Origin: Hyphomicrobiaceae bacterium
Lineage (GTDB): Bacteria > Pseudomonadota > Alphaproteobacteria > Rhizobiales > Methyloligellaceae
Direction of reading: 5' to 3'
DNA: 64,000 nt
Assembly (NCBI GenBank): GCA_028066055.1
Contig: JALCBY010000017.1
Span: 1 to 64,000 of the forward strand
The notes below the pieces were generated by a model. The model made no database searches. It was not told the DNA's origin and saw only the letters and a list, made by a program, of their open reading frames with translations. The translations under genes and the position numbers were made by a program. Within the stretch, counting starts at the first letter, position 1; the number at the start of each line of letters is the position of its first letter. This document shows positions 1 to 8,848 of the stretch, piece by piece.

Positions 1-127
1 CTTCCTCTCCGCCAGCCGCAAATATTTAGCAAAAATCGAGGCGCACCATTGCCACGAGCGAAATAGTGCGGTTGCATGGGAATTACCCGATTCGTTCTGT
101 TCAGAATGACTGAGTGGGGAGTTGAGA

Positions 128-1177
128 GTGGGCTGTAAACCTGTGAAGTGGCTCTGGGGATTGCCGGCCGTGGTCGCCATTGGCGTCTTGGCGCTGTATG
201 GCACGGGCGCGAAGGTCGAAAGCGACCTCGAAGCAAGGACGCAGACCGCGCTGCAGGAGGCGGGTTTGCAATGGGCGACCGCCAGCTTCGACGGGCGTGA
301 TGCCGTTCTTGAAGGGCTGTCCTTCTCCCGTCAGGAACGCGATACCGCGCTCAGAATCATCAGCAGCATTTGGGGCGTCCGGAATGTGGTCGACAAGTCC
401 GACCTGATTGCCTCGCCCGACACCTACACATGGCTTGCCGTCAAGGAAGACGAGCGCATCAAGATCAGGGGTCACGTACCAACCAAGGCCGACCGCCAGG
501 CTGTCCTCGGTTTCATCAAGGCCGCAATGCCCGACCTCGAGGTTGACGACAAGTCGATGCTTGCGGGCGGTTCGCCGCCGCGGCAGGAGTGGCTGGGCGC
601 CGTCAGTTTCGCTCTCATACAGCTTGGCCAGCTCAAGGCGGGCTCCGTGCATCTGGCGGGAACGAACCTCTCTGTCCGCGGCGAGGCAAAGACGACGGAA
701 GCTTACCGGAACTTCCAGAAGCTGCCGGGAGGTCAACTCCCCGCCGGTATGGAGTTGAAGGTCGGCAGAGTCGAACCGCCGGTGATCAAGCCGTATTCCA
801 CAAGAGTGAAATATAACGGCAGCACCATTCAGTTCGGCGGACATGCTCTCAACGAAGAGGCGCGGGACGAACTTGTCAGACGCGCCCGCAGCCTTTTTCC
901 GGACGCAAAAATCGAAGATACCATGCAGATCGCATCCGGCGCACCGGAAGGATGGCGCTGGGCGTTGTCCGCATCGATGATCCAGCTGCGACGGCTGGTT
1001 TCGGGCCGCGTCAAACTGGAAGGCAACGATCTGGAGCTTGAGGGAATCGCTAATGACGAAGGCACCGTGAAGGATATTACCGAAGCCATCACCTTCAGCT
1101 TTCCTTCGGCTTTCAAGGTCAGCAACAAACTTGCCGTACGCGAGGAAGAACCGACGCAGAAACCACCGGCGAATTGA
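128..1177 (+). CDS. BON-domain-like membrane-anchored or secreted protein
   Basis: This encodes 349 residues with an N-terminal hydrophobic segment (about residues 8-24), so the product is a periplasmic or inner-membrane-anchored protein. GTG at 128 is preferred over TTG at 122 because GGGGAG (116-121) lies six bases before the GTG but directly abuts the TTG. The body looks like BON-type repeats: each unit contains an RGH/FGG-type turn followed by a helix. A longer motif of the form W-x-A-hydrophobic-I-Q-L ending in LxG occurs twice (around residues 150-190 and 282-320), which suggests internal duplication. Similar modules are found in alphaproteobacterial OmpA-like proteins, but no C-terminal OmpA domain follows here. 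Two micro-ORFs for membrane peptides lie immediately downstream. The exact function is unknown; a lipid- or envelope-binding role is inferred only from the BON resemblance. Confidence 0.75.
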   Translation: MGCKPVKWLWGLPAVVAIGVLALYGTGAKVESDLEARTQTALQEAGLQWATASFDGRDAVLEGLSFSRQERDTALRIISSIWGVRNVVDKSDLIASPDTYTWLAVKEDERIKIRGHVPTKADRQAVLGFIKAAMPDLEVDDKSMLAGGSPPRQEWLGAVSFALIQLGQLKAGSVHLAGTNLSVRGEAKTTEAYRNFQKLPGGQLPAGMELKVGRVEPPVIKPYSTRVKYNGSTIQFGGHALNEEARDELVRRARSLFPDAKIEDTMQIASGAPEGWRWALSASMIQLRRLVSGRVKLEGNDLELEGIANDEGTVKDITEAITFSFPSAFKVSNKLAVREEEPTQKPPAN

Positions 1178-1220
1178 GCCAGAACCTCGCCTGCCAGAAT
1201 TCCGGACTGGATGATCCCCG

Positions 1221-1307
1221 ATGGACTATTTGCTCACGCAACTGCTGCCTTACATCATCCTTGTTTTTGCAATAGGGGTCGCCGTCGGCTGGCAATGCGC
1301 CGAATAA
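1221..1307 (+). CDS. Predicted 28-residue membrane micropeptide
   Basis: A short ATG-to-TAA frame encodes 28 residues, nearly all hydrophobic, with a glycine-spaced helix (FAIGVAVGW) ending in a short polar tail. It lies 43 bases after the BON-like gene and on the same strand. The next micro-ORF has the same plan (hydrophobic helix, then F-x-x-G-x-x-x-G spacing), and this shared design is the main reason to list it. The Shine-Dalgarno signal is weak. It could be a real single-pass micropeptide or the remnant of a longer gene. Confidence 0.35.
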   Translation: MDYLLTQLLPYIILVFAIGVAVGWQCAE

Positions 1308-1349
1308 CAAACATCGAGCGGTTCGGGACATCCGGACGCTAACGGTGCA

Positions 1350-1520
1350 ATGACAACAATAGCGATACAGACATTCATATTACTCGCCGTTTCATTTTTC
1401 CTGGGATGTGCCGCGGGATGCTGGATTGCCGGACGCTGGAAAGCCCCGACGAAGAGTGCACCCGCCGGCAAAAAAACCTCAGGCAAGCGCAAAGCGCCAT
1501 CGCGGCGTTCGAAGTCCTGA
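1350..1520 (+). CDS. Predicted 56-residue single-pass membrane protein with basic tail
   Basis: An ATG-to-TGA frame encodes 56 residues. Residues about 4-28 form one transmembrane helix containing FLGCAAGCW. The remaining tail is strongly basic (K/R about every third residue), as expected for a cytoplasmic tail under the positive-inside rule. It shares the glycine-spaced helix design of the preceding micro-ORF and lies in the same orientation as the BON-like gene. No named family is recognised. It fills the roughly 390-base gap before the convergent hydrolase gene. Confidence 0.4.
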   Translation: MTTIAIQTFILLAVSFFLGCAAGCWIAGRWKAPTKSAPAGKKTSGKRKAPSRRSKS

Positions 1521-1570
1521 TAGTCCCGCGTCAGGCCACCAAACATTGAGCTCGGGCGCCGCGCCAGTCG

Positions 1571-2494
1571 TCACGAATGGTACTGTTGCGAAGAGTCCGC
1601 ATCCAGGAGAAACCGGTCGACGACGCGTATCGTGCGGTGATCGCGCAACATTGGCGGATGCCCTTCCTCCTCGACGAGATAGCTCTCAAGCCGCGAGTGG
1701 CGCGCAGCCATCTCCTTGACCGTTTCGTTGCTCAAGAGGTCGGAGTTTTCGCCGCGGAGCACGAGCATCGGCAAATGGGCGAGCGCTCCAAATTGCGGCC
1801 ACATCTGCGGGATCGGGCTGGCCAGATCAATCTCGGACAGTGTTTTCGCCAGCGCATTGTCGTAGCCCGGAACGGGATACCCATCCTCTTCGCCGTAAAT
1901 CTGCCGGGCGATCTCCAGCCATTCATCGTCACTGACATCGGTAAAGAAGCGGGACGACACATCCCGGACGATGAGGGCTGCCTCCTCCCAGTTTTGCGGG
2001 GTCGGCGTTTTGCCGACGTAGCCGATGATGCGCGCCAGTCCGCGCGCCTCGATAACGGGACCGATGTCGTTGAGAACCACCGCGCCGAGGGAACCCGGAC
2101 GGACCACTCCCATGAGCATGGCAATGATGCCGCCGCGCGATGTCCCGATCAGGCTGACGTGATGCAACTCCGCAAGCGTCATGAAATCGAGCGTGTCGAG
2201 CAGTTCGATATAGGGCGAGTAGTTCTGCCACTTGGGATCGTACTGCGACTGGCCGCGCCCGCGATAGTCGAGGCAATACACGTCGCGCGGCGAACTGCTG
2301 TAACGGGAGAGATGCAGCGCGAGCTTGTGAAAATCCTTCGAGTTGCGCGCCAGCCCGGCCAGGCAAAGGACGGACCGCGCCGGCGTTTGACCGTCGACGG
2401 TTTTAGCGGGGTAATGGCGCGCATAGAGCCGAAGCCCGTCCTGGGACGAGTAGAATATCTCGTTCCATTCCCTGTCTGACGCGGCGTCGCTCAT
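1571..2494 (-). CDS. Alpha/beta hydrolase
   Basis: This encodes 307 residues of the alpha/beta-hydrolase fold. The nucleophile elbow GTSRGG puts the likely catalytic serine at residue 119. The oxyanion-side motif LDYRGRGQS lies near residues 75-83. A late GENSD (Asp about 252) and EEGHPP (His 279) complete a plausible Ser-Asp-His triad. No signal peptide is visible, so it is probably cytoplasmic. The substrate cannot be told from sequence; esterase, lactonase or similar hydrolysis is likely. It lies 11 bases downstream of the lytic transglycosylase on the same strand, so the two are probably co-transcribed, although no functional link is obvious. Confidence 0.85.
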   Translation of the reverse strand: MSDAASDREWNEIFYSSQDGLRLYARHYPAKTVDGQTPARSVLCLAGLARNSKDFHKLALHLSRYSSSPRDVYCLDYRGRGQSQYDPKWQNYSPYIELLDTLDFMTLAELHHVSLIGTSRGGIIAMLMGVVRPGSLGAVVLNDIGPVIEARGLARIIGYVGKTPTPQNWEEAALIVRDVSSRFFTDVSDDEWLEIARQIYGEEDGYPVPGYDNALAKTLSEIDLASPIPQMWPQFGALAHLPMLVLRGENSDLLSNETVKEMAARHSRLESYLVEEEGHPPMLRDHRTIRVVDRFLLDADSSQQYHS

Positions 2495-2505
2495 TTATGT
2501 GGTGA

Positions 2506-5226
2506 TCAGTTGTTTGCGGCGGTCGATGTTGCGCGCGCCTCTGCCGGGAGTTTCCGCTGGCCGCGGTTGAGATCTTCCCACAGCCGCAACGCGCCCTCCG
2601 ATCCATTGAGACGCGCCCGGAAGATCTGCAGGCCCGTCAGGATCTTTTTGACATAGTGCCGCGTCTCGGTGAAGGGGATACGTTCCACCCAATCGATCGC
2701 GTCGACATCCGGGTCGCGTGGATCGCCGAATTCCTTCGTCCAGTCCCTGACGCGTCCGCCACCAGCGTTGTATGCGACCAGGGTGAGGATATAGGAACCC
2801 CGATAGCTGTTGATCAGATCGCCGAGATGCGCGACGCCCAGCATCACATTGTAGGACGGATCGGCGGTCAGCGCCGAACGGCGATAACGGACCTTGTGCT
2901 GGCGCGCAATCGCACGGGCCGTATTCGGCATGATCTGCATCAGCCCGCGCGCCCCCACGGGGCTCTTGGCGGACGGGTTGAACTCGCTCTCCTGTCGGGA
3001 CAGCGAATAAAGAAGCGCATCCTCGACCGGATCGTTGATCTTCTTGTAGGAGGGAAACATGTTTGTCGGATATGCCATCTCGGCGAGCGGCAGTCCGCGG
3101 TTCAACGCGATTTTGCTCAAGCGAACGCTTGCATGCGGCTGATCGTAATCATGTGCCAGCTTGGCCAGCATTACCCCTTGCGCCGGGTCCTCGATCGTTC
3201 TGGCGAGCTGATGGAAGAACAGGGGCGCGAGTTTCTCAAGGCCCACCGCACGCATGACCGCGATGGCCTGCAACGCGTCCCGCGCTTTAAACTTTTCAAG
3301 ATCCTCGTCTGTCGGCTTTGGCGTCGGCGGCAGGTGCAGTGTGGTCTGTCCCGGATCGAGGGTCTGCGCTGACAGCTGTCCGTAGTAGGTGAGGGGGAGT
3401 TTCGCAGCCGCTTCGTAGTGGGCTCTCGCTTCGTCGCTCTTCTTCAGGGCGGCTGCCGTCCGGCCGAGCCAGTACTCCGCCTTGGCCCTGGTCTTGGGGC
3501 CTGACGCCGCCGTGCGCAGCGCCTGGAAATGCTCCAGCGAGACCTCCGGCTTGTTCAGAAACCGAAGAGCGATCCATCCGGCCAGAAATTCCGCCTCGTA
3601 ATACTGATTGCCGGACAGGGGCTCGTGATTCTTGGCGATCTCATAGGCAATTTCAGGATGCCCCGCGTTCAGCGCCTTGCGGACGTTGATGCGGCGCTCG
3701 ATCCACCACTCGTTGATTGCAATGAGGGCATCGGGGTCGCGCGGCGCCGCCTGCAGGAGTTTCCACGCTTTTTCCGCCTTCTTGTGGCGGCGCAACCACT
3801 GGATACGCGAAAAATAGAAGCCGACGTCGTCCTTCTTCGCTTTCTCCGGAATAGCCGCGAGAAGTTTCTTGGCCTTCTTCTGACGCCTGACGACGGCGAT
3901 CCGGGCGTCGATCTTTTTCCGCTCCATTTCATCGAGATGTTTGGCGGTACGCAGAACGGCCTTGATCTTGCTTTTCCTGTCGAGCAGCAGGAGCCGGTCG
4001 ACGCGCGCCTTGTGATCCTTGTCCGTCAGATGCTTGCCGAAACGCGCAAGGATGATCTTTTCCGTATCCTTGCCAAAATCGTGCTGGCGCCAAGCCTCGC
4101 TGATCAGCCGCTTCGCTTTCGCGTCATCGCCAGACGCGAGAAACGCCCCCGCCAGCGCCGCCTTGCCGGGTCCGGTCACTGGCCTGCCTTCGCCGAAAAA
4201 TGCCTTTACGACCTTTGCATCGGGCTTGCGTTTCAGCAACGCTTCCTCGGCATTGAGCCGAAGACGTTTCTGGCTCGGCCAGTCGGGATTGTTGATGCGG
4301 AACTGCGCGATCTTGTTGGGGTCGGCGTTGTTGCCGCGCCGCCGGTAATAGTACCACTGCCCCAGCTTGCGGGCGGTGGGGTCCTTGATCCGGCTCAAGG
4401 ACGAACGCGCATCCGACAGACGGCCCTTGTAGACGGCATTCACCGTCGCCTTCAGTGCGCGCTTGTCGGAAGCGCTCAGGTCGTATTCGAGCAGTTCCCC
4501 GAGACGCGCCAGCGTTCCGGAGGGCGCTTCCGGTTTGCGCCTGGGAAGCACGACGTTCGATGCCGCGGACAAAGCGGCGGTTCTTTTCGCGTTCGGCTTC
4601 CTCTTCGGCGGAACGAGGTCGGGATGAGGCGAGACAAGCTTTTTCTTTGCAGCCTCGGGCTTTTTCTCCGGCACCGCGACCGCAGGCAAAGGAGGAGTGG
4701 CGGCAGGAGCCGCGGTTTCGGGCATTTGCACCGGCGGCGCCTCATCGGCCTCCAACACGGCCGCTATCGCGTCTCTGGATTCAGGTTTTTCTTCAGACCC
4801 GGCAACCTCGGGCGATGGCTCCGGTTCAGAGCGGGGTGCAGCGGGCGTTGCGGCTTTGGTCTCCGGTTTATTTGCCGGAGGCGCCACTTCAGGCTGCGTG
4901 GCTGCTGCCGTGCCTTCGACCAGGGGCTTTTGCACTGGCGGAGCGACCGCGGCCGGCGCAGCGCTCTGTGGCACCGCCGCGCGTCCCGGAACTCTGACCG
5001 GCAACGGAATGCCGGACCCAGCCGAAGCGGCCGCAGGAGCCAGCAATGCAGGTTTTTTCTCCGGCAATGCAACGGCGGGTTGGGAAGGCGGCGTCGCGGC
5101 GCGCTTGGGATTGCGGTCGGGCAGGGGAACCTTGCGCGGCGCGGCTTGCGCGTCGGCCAACCAAACGGCGCCCACGCCAAATGCCACAAGCATCGCTATC
5201 GCCGTACTGGACCTGAATTTCAACAT
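2506..5226 (-). CDS. slt: Soluble lytic murein transglycosylase with Pro-rich N-terminal repeats
   Basis: This encodes a 906-residue periplasmic enzyme that cleaves peptidoglycan glycan strands to 1,6-anhydromuropeptides. ATG at 5226 is preferred over an in-frame TTG at 5238. A signal peptide (residues 1-28, ending AQA) is followed by a low-complexity linker (about 34-232) with repeats such as PLPDRNPKR, ALPEKKP, VPPKRKP and LPRRKP. The middle is helical and rich in basic and charged residues, typical of the Slt70 superhelical domain. The C-terminal SLT domain carries SRQESEF with the catalytic Glu near residue 746, GLMQIMP, and VAYNAGGGRV. The proline-rich linker makes it longer than classical Slt. 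It is divergent from dapA; slt-dapA-smpB is a common alphaproteobacterial order. Confidence 0.93.
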   Translation of the reverse strand: MLKFRSSTAIAMLVAFGVGAVWLADAQAAPRKVPLPDRNPKRAATPPSQPAVALPEKKPALLAPAAASAGSGIPLPVRVPGRAAVPQSAAPAAVAPPVQKPLVEGTAAATQPEVAPPANKPETKAATPAAPRSEPEPSPEVAGSEEKPESRDAIAAVLEADEAPPVQMPETAAPAATPPLPAVAVPEKKPEAAKKKLVSPHPDLVPPKRKPNAKRTAALSAASNVVLPRRKPEAPSGTLARLGELLEYDLSASDKRALKATVNAVYKGRLSDARSSLSRIKDPTARKLGQWYYYRRRGNNADPNKIAQFRINNPDWPSQKRLRLNAEEALLKRKPDAKVVKAFFGEGRPVTGPGKAALAGAFLASGDDAKAKRLISEAWRQHDFGKDTEKIILARFGKHLTDKDHKARVDRLLLLDRKSKIKAVLRTAKHLDEMERKKIDARIAVVRRQKKAKKLLAAIPEKAKKDDVGFYFSRIQWLRRHKKAEKAWKLLQAAPRDPDALIAINEWWIERRINVRKALNAGHPEIAYEIAKNHEPLSGNQYYEAEFLAGWIALRFLNKPEVSLEHFQALRTAASGPKTRAKAEYWLGRTAAALKKSDEARAHYEAAAKLPLTYYGQLSAQTLDPGQTTLHLPPTPKPTDEDLEKFKARDALQAIAVMRAVGLEKLAPLFFHQLARTIEDPAQGVMLAKLAHDYDQPHASVRLSKIALNRGLPLAEMAYPTNMFPSYKKINDPVEDALLYSLSRQESEFNPSAKSPVGARGLMQIMPNTARAIARQHKVRYRRSALTADPSYNVMLGVAHLGDLINSYRGSYILTLVAYNAGGGRVRDWTKEFGDPRDPDVDAIDWVERIPFTETRHYVKKILTGLQIFRARLNGSEGALRLWEDLNRGQRKLPAEARATSTAANN

Positions 5227-5590
5227 AACTAGCCGCAATGGTCCCGTCAGTGCCCCCTGTTGCTACGATATAGGGTACCGACCTCGGTAATGCACGGGGT
5301 TGCTGTTCAAGATCAGTCTGGGTCTGGCAAAAATGTCACAGCAGCCGATCATGCGGACATTGCCCTTCTCATCCCGGCGAGCAACCTCACATTACATAAG
5401 TTACCAAAATGAGAATCTCGCGAGACGCAGTTTCGATCAAAATCCGGCGGAATGATGACCTGCATTTATCATAGGGTTTCCATTATCTTGCCGGGCTGCA
5501 GCCAACGGACTATTGTCCACCTCAAATGCGCCTCCATCGGCGCGGGAATGTGTATTGGCGGGATGCGCCGCCGCCGGGAGCAATCACGTC
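5227..5590. other. Divergent intergenic region between slt and dapA
   Basis: About 360 bases without a convincing gene. The region holds the promoters of both flanking genes. A 10-base perfect palindrome TCTCGCGAGA lies at 5416-5425, and a good promoter for dapA is listed separately. The short frame at 5452-5649 runs into dapA out of frame and has no coding features. No terminator or riboswitch is visible. Confidence 0.5.
5488..5516 (+). promoter_or_regulatory. Putative dapA promoter
   Basis: The -35 TTGCCG (5488-5493, preceded by C to give the alphaproteobacterial CTTGCC form) is separated by exactly 17 bases from -10 TATTGT (5511-5516). This would start transcription near 5523 and leave a leader of about 68 bases before the dapA ATG. 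Confidence 0.45.
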
Positions 5591-6472
5591 ATGAAGTTCA
5601 AGGGGTCCTTTACCGCACTGATCACGCCGTTCAAAAACGGCGGCATTGACGAGGCGGCATTCCAAAACCTGGTGAACTGGCAGATCGAACAGGGCACGCA
5701 TGGTCTCGTACCTGTCGGGACGACGGGCGAGTCGCCGACCCTGAGCCATGAAGAGCACAAGCGCGTCGTCGAGCTTTGCATCGAGACCGCCGCCGGACGC
5801 GTGCCGGTGATCGCGGGTGCCGGGTCCAACAGCACCGCGGAGGCGGTGGATTTCTCCCGCTACGCGGAAAAAGCGGGCGCGGACGGGGTCCTGATCGTCA
5901 CGCCTTACTACAACAAGCCGACGCAGGAAGGCCTCTACCAGCACTACAAGGCCATCAACGACGCCATCGGCATCCCGATCATCATCTACAATATCCCCGG
6001 TCGCAGCGTCATCGACATGTCCGTCGACACCATGGCGCGGCTGTTCAAACTCGAAAATGTCGGCGGTGTGAAAGACGCGACCGCGGACATGGCGCGGACC
6101 AGCCAGCAGCGTGGCGCGATGGGGCCGGACTTCAATCAACTCACCGGCGAGGACGCATCCGCACTGGGTTTCATGGCGCACGGCGGCGACGGCGCCATCT
6201 CCGTGACCGCCAATATCGCGCCCGCGCATTGCTCCGAGTTCCAGAATGCCTGTCTCTCAGGCGACTTCGGACGCGCGCTTGAGATCCAGGACCGGCTGAT
6301 GCCGGTTCACGACGCAATGTTTGTCGAATCCAATCCCGGGCCGGTGAAGTATGCCGCGGAACGCCTGGGCCTCTGCAGTTCCAGCACGCGTCTGCCGCTC
6401 GCGCCGATTTCAGATGCCGCAAAGAAGGTCGTTGACGAGGCGCTCATTTCCGCCGGCATTCTGAATGGCTAG
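5591..6472 (+). CDS. dapA: 4-hydroxy-tetrahydrodipicolinate synthase
   Basis: This encodes 293 residues. The enzyme condenses pyruvate with aspartate semialdehyde in the first committed step to lysine and meso-diaminopimelate, the peptidoglycan cross-linker. ATG at 5591 follows GGGAG (5576-5580); a longer in-frame start at 5513 gives an atypical N-terminus. The family motif GTTGES (43-48), the catalytic Tyr133 in IIYNIPGR and the Schiff-base Lys161 in GGVKDAT are all present, and the length is normal for DapA. It lies upstream of smpB with a 20-base gap and opposite to slt, so a wall-precursor gene sits beside a wall-cleaving enzyme. Confidence 0.97.
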   Translation: MKFKGSFTALITPFKNGGIDEAAFQNLVNWQIEQGTHGLVPVGTTGESPTLSHEEHKRVVELCIETAAGRVPVIAGAGSNSTAEAVDFSRYAEKAGADGVLIVTPYYNKPTQEGLYQHYKAINDAIGIPIIIYNIPGRSVIDMSVDTMARLFKLENVGGVKDATADMARTSQQRGAMGPDFNQLTGEDASALGFMAHGGDGAISVTANIAPAHCSEFQNACLSGDFGRALEIQDRLMPVHDAMFVESNPGPVKYAAERLGLCSSSTRLPLAPISDAAKKVVDEALISAGILNG

Positions 6473-6492
6473 ACGCTTTCCGGAGGCCGGAC

Positions 6493-6963
6493 ATGGCGAA
6501 ACAGGGCGATAACCGCAAGGTGGTCGCCGATAACCGGAAAGCGCGGCGCAACTACGAAATCGCAGAAACCTATGAAGCGGGCCTGGTTCTGTCAGGCACC
6601 GAGGTGAAGTCGCTGCGGACGGGTAAGGCAAACATTTCCGACGCCTATGCATCGGAGGAGGGTGGCGAGCTGTTTCTCTACAACGCCTACATCCCCGAAT
6701 ATCTTCAGGCCAACCGCTTCAATCATTCACCGCGGCGTCCGCGAAAGTTGCTCCTGCACCGCCGGGAGATACACAAGCTGATCGTCGGCATTCAGCGCGA
6801 AGGCATGACGGTCGTACCGCTGAAGCTCTATTTCAACGATCGCGGCATCGCCAAGCTCGAACTCGCGCTGGCGAAGGGACGCAAACTCCACGACAAGCGC
6901 CAGGTGGAGCGCAAACGGGACTGGGACCGGCAAAAGGCGCGCCTGATGCGCGAAAAGGGCTAG
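6493..6963 (+). CDS. smpB: SsrA-binding protein SmpB
   Basis: This encodes 156 residues. SmpB binds tmRNA and delivers it to stalled ribosomes for trans-translation. Typical features are the N-terminal [18 protein letters not shown], the strand segment YIPEY, and a strongly basic C-terminal tail ([16 protein letters not shown]) that enters the mRNA channel. It follows dapA closely on the same strand. No tmRNA gene was recognised in the window. Confidence 0.97.
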   Translation: MAKQGDNRKVVADNRKARRNYEIAETYEAGLVLSGTEVKSLRTGKANISDAYASEEGGELFLYNAYIPEYLQANRFNHSPRRPRKLLLHRREIHKLIVGIQREGMTVVPLKLYFNDRGIAKLELALAKGRKLHDKRQVERKRDWDRQKARLMREKG

Positions 6964-7098
6964 GGCGCCATTTGGCACCCGCAGTTTCTGCCATTTGGCC
7001 CTTGTTTGCGCTCTGAGCCTGTCCGAAAACCTTCGCATCCCAAGACAGTGTGAGGCCAGTCGCTGCCGGTTAATGTTAAGTGCTGAGGAAGAACGCCC

Positions 7099-7665
7099 GT
7101 GTCCAAGAACCTGCTCGAACTGCCCGCCGACCTTCCGGTTCCGGAAGACGATGGCGCCGCCGCCCACCTGAACGGCATGCGGTTTCCCGATATCGCCCTG
7201 CCGTCCACCGCCGGAGGAGCCATCGTGCTTTCCAGACTTTCCGGGCGGAGCGTTGTCTATGCCTATCCACGCACCGGCGTTCCCGGAGAGGCGTCGCTCG
7301 ATGAAAATTGGGAGATGATCCCCGGCGCGCGAGGCTGCACGCCGCAGTCCTGCGCCTTTCGCGATCATCATGGAGAACTTGGCGATGCAGGCGCGCGCGT
7401 CTTCGGATTGAGCACCCAGGATACCGCGTTCCAAAGGGCTGCGGTCGAGCGGTTGCATCTGCCGTTTCAAATCCTGAGCGACGACCGCCTCGAACTGACC
7501 CGCGCGCTCGATCTTCCGGTCATGGTCGTTGCCGACGTGACGCTGATGAAACGGTTCACACTCGTCATACGCGATGGCGTGATCGAGCATGTGTTCTATC
7601 CGGTCTTTCCGCCGGACAGGCACGCAGAAGCCGTTCTGGGCTGGTTGCGGGAAAACCCGGCCTGA
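7099..7665 (+). CDS. Peroxiredoxin (AhpC/TSA-type thiol peroxidase)
   Basis: This encodes 188 residues, GTG start, preceded by GAGGAAG. It is a thioredoxin-fold thiol peroxidase that reduces hydroperoxides. The region VYAYPRTGVPGE is followed by GCTPQSCAFRDH, placing a peroxidatic-type Cys at 80 and a second Cys at 85. Compared with classic PrxQ, about 16 residues are inserted between the YPRTG strand and the GCTPQSC loop. The start of the catalytic loop is otherwise well conserved. No signal peptide is seen. The gene ends 29 bases before the convergent DUF3775 gene. Confidence 0.85.
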   Translation: MSKNLLELPADLPVPEDDGAAAHLNGMRFPDIALPSTAGGAIVLSRLSGRSVVYAYPRTGVPGEASLDENWEMIPGARGCTPQSCAFRDHHGELGDAGARVFGLSTQDTAFQRAAVERLHLPFQILSDDRLELTRALDLPVMVVADVTLMKRFTLVIRDGVIEHVFYPVFPPDRHAEAVLGWLRENPA

Positions 7666-7694
7666 AAACCAAGCGTCACGGGCCGGATGCAACT

Positions 7695-8096
7695 TCAGAG
7701 AATACCGCTTTCCGCATCTTCGACGGCGAAGCCGAGCTTGTCCAAACCCTCTTCCAGAAAGTCCGCAAGCAGCGGAACACCGAGCAGATAATCCTCGGTC
7801 TTGTTGACCCGCTCGGTGCGCGCGGTCGACAGCGCCTCGCTGAATTCCTCGGGCAGGAAAGACCCGCGTCCGACCCACATCAGCGCAACCAGATGTATCT
7901 GTTCGTCTTCGTTGAGATTGGCAATGAATTCCGCCAACTCGCTGCGGGTCGCGTCCGACGCGCGCTCCTCCAGGATTGAATCGGCGTCGTCCTCGTCACT
8001 TTTTGCGCCATCATCGTCCCACGCCGCGACCTTGCCGTCATACTCGCGCGCCCTGACAATGATGTGTGCGACCTTTTCCGGGGCAATCTCAAGCAT
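7695..8096 (-). CDS. DUF3775 domain protein
   Basis: This encodes 133 residues, acidic and probably cytosolic. The sequence begins with a conserved-looking segment LEIAPEKVAHIIVRAREYD, followed by an acidic linker (DDDGAKSDEDDAD). A helical core (LAEFIANLNEDEQIHLVALMWVGRG) comes next, and LADFLEEGLD near the C-terminus. This matches my recollection of the alphaproteobacterial DUF3775 family, whose function is not known. It stands alone between a convergent peroxiredoxin and the DNA-repair pair. Confidence 0.7.
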   Translation of the reverse strand: MLEIAPEKVAHIIVRAREYDGKVAAWDDDGAKSDEDDADSILEERASDATRSELAEFIANLNEDEQIHLVALMWVGRGSFLPEEFSEALSTARTERVNKTEDYLLGVPLLADFLEEGLDKLGFAVEDAESGIL

Positions 8097-8185
8097 CGCT
8101 CCTGGCTCCCATGACCACCTGACATGGACAGATGCTAACGCGGAGCGGGCCGGGCTGAATTGATCTGTGACAAACGGCGTCCGGT

Positions 8186-8848
8186 TCAGGAGAGGTGTTC
8201 GCGGATATTGTCGAATACGTCCTCGAACATCTCCGGCGTCAGCCTCCCGGTGTTCGTGTTGTAGCGGGAGCAGTGATAGCTGTTCATCAGGACGTACCCC
8301 TGATCGAGCGGGTGCGACGCCGCATGGGCGAAGCGAAAGGCGGACTTCCTGTATCCGAGCGTCGCGAGCGTGCTTTCATGGGCGATCCGGCCCAGGGCGA
8401 GGATGACGGACAGTTGGGACAGCCGGGCGATCCGGGCCGCCAGAAAGCCGCTGCAATTGCGCATCTCCTCGGTCGTTGGTTTGTTCTGCGGCGGCACGCA
8501 ACGCACCGCATTGGTGATGATGCAGTCCTGCAGCGTCAATCCGTCGCCCGCGTGTTTGTCATAGCTGCCGGACGAGAAACCGTATTTGGCTAGCGTCGCA
8601 TAAAGCAGATCGCCTGCATAATCGCCGGTGAAGGGGCGGCCCGTCCGGTTGGCGCCCTGCAGACCGGGTGCCAGACCGACGATGAGAAGACGGGCATTCT
8701 CAGGCCCGAAGGAGTGGACGGGCGCATTGAACCAGTCGGGGTGCGCTTCGGCATTCTGCGCGCGAAACCCGGCAAGCCGCACGCAATGCCCGCATCCCTG
8801 CGGCGGTTCGGCTTGGTCTATTTCAGGAACAGATGCACTCACGCTCAA
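8186..8848 (-). CDS. Family-5 (UdgB-type) uracil-DNA glycosylase
   Basis: This encodes 220 residues. It removes uracil, and in this family also other deaminated bases, from DNA to start base-excision repair. Motif 1 GLAPGLQGANRTGRPF (58-73) has the family-5 form without a polar residue typical of family 1 UDGs, and the C-terminal motif is SYHCSRYN (His192). Four cysteines (19, 22, 117, 132) are spaced as expected for the [4Fe-4S] cluster of family 4/5 UDGs. The start is TTG at 8848, overlapping the stop of the upstream NYN gene by four bases (TTGA); GTG at 8842 is an alternative. Coupled translation with the NYN protein is likely. Confidence 0.9.
   Translation of the reverse strand: MSVSASVPEIDQAEPPQGCGHCVRLAGFRAQNAEAHPDWFNAPVHSFGPENARLLIVGLAPGLQGANRTGRPFTGDYAGDLLYATLAKYGFSSGSYDKHAGDGLTLQDCIITNAVRCVPPQNKPTTEEMRNCSGFLAARIARLSQLSVILALGRIAHESTLATLGYRKSAFRFAHAASHPLDQGYVLMNSYHCSRYNTNTGRLTPEMFEDVFDNIREHLS

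Noticed and set aside
3529..5232. A 567-codon open frame on the plus strand opposite the lytic transglycosylase
   Set aside because: It is rich in Arg and Gly, has no motif, and mirrors the high-GC codon pattern of slt on the other strand. A shadow frame.
5452..5649. Short frame overlapping the dapA start
   Set aside because: Runs out of frame into dapA and crosses the likely promoter; no ribosome site or similarity.
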